Assembly (NCBI GenBank): GCA_045657205.1
Contig: JAZOSS010000037.1
Coordinates: forward strand, 1-12,966
DNA: 12,966 nt
Origin: RGIG7213 sp045657205
GTDB lineage: Bacteria; Bacillota; Clostridia; Oscillospirales; CAG-272
Direction: 5' to 3'
Position 1 is the stretch's first letter. Each line of letters begins with the position of its first letter. The translations under genes were made by a program, and so were the position numbers. A model generated the notes under the pieces. It was not told the DNA's origin, ran no database searches, and saw nothing but the letters and a program-made list of their open reading frames with translations. This document shows, piece by piece, positions 12,840 through 12,966 of the stretch.

Positions 12840-12966
12840 ATCGAATAACCCTCACTTTCAAGTTTTTCTTTCAAGGCACTTCTGATGGCGGCAAGCTCCT
12901 TGTTTACCATTGAACGGCTCAAGTTCAGATCACTTGCAATCGTATCAATGGGATCGGCAACGTAGT
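12836..12966 (-). CDS. Sigma-70 family (ECF-like) factor, C-terminal region 4 only, truncated by window edge
   Basis: The last 42 residues before the TGA (12836-12838) read YVADPIDTIASDLNLSRSMV and continue NKELAAIRSALKEKLESEGYSI. This is a typical sigma region 4 helix-turn-helix (IASDLNLSRSMVNKELAAIRSALKEKL) that contacts the -35 element. The stop overlaps the next ATG (ATGA). It differs from the region 4 of the sigma at 10632-11192, so the two should read different promoters. The rest of the gene lies beyond the window. Confidence 0.82.
   Translation of the reverse strand, partial: YVADPIDTIASDLNLSRSMVNKELAAIRSALKEKLESEGYSI

Overview
The window looks like a chromosomal segment from an anaerobic, endospore-lineage Firmicute, most likely a gut Clostridium-class organism near the Oscillospiraceae/Ruminococcaceae. 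The reasons are a recognisable Spo0A, moderate-to-low GC with AT-rich intergenic DNA, strong AGGAGG-type ribosome binding sites, consensus sigma-A promoters with 17-base spacers, many short intrinsic terminators, a gut-type GH2 glycosidase and an NPxTG-type wall-anchored protein. I see no tRNA, rRNA, CRISPR array, transposase or phage gene. The taxonomic placement is inference.

Layout. Left (1-2186): a truncated radical-SAM gene of the PflX type on the minus strand is divergent from a cytoplasmic GH2 glycosidase on the plus strand. Next (2187-4322): spo0A, alone and not beside spoIVB as far as can be seen, then a highly translated secreted beta-helix-like surface protein; both have good promoters and terminators. 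Then (4329-6485): a membrane-inserted M28 peptidase on the minus strand, divergent from the azlCD branched-chain amino acid exporter pair. A 190-base gap (6486-6675) is not empty: it holds a good minus-strand promoter, a short coding-like remnant or small RNA candidate, and two hairpin terminators. From 6676 to 9142 a minus-strand operon encodes a YtrA-type GntR repressor, one ABC ATPase and two paralogous ABC-2 permeases, driven by a perfect consensus promoter with a perfect palindrome over the -10.

Right (9213-12966): two successive minus-strand modules, each an ECF-like sigma factor whose stop overlaps the start (ATGA) of a single-pass membrane protein with a large external domain. The two membrane proteins share a juxtamembrane/TM motif but have different outer domains, and each module ends in a hairpin with the same GGCGAGCG stem. 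This pair of sigma/membrane-partner units is the most system-like part of the window: it looks like two paralogous surface-sensing circuits with exchanged sensors. The upstream sigma gene is cut by the window edge.

Start corrections made from promoter and SD positions: the M28 peptidase starts at 5276 (the upstream GTG lies inside its promoter) and azlD starts at 6139 (the upstream ATG overlaps its SD).
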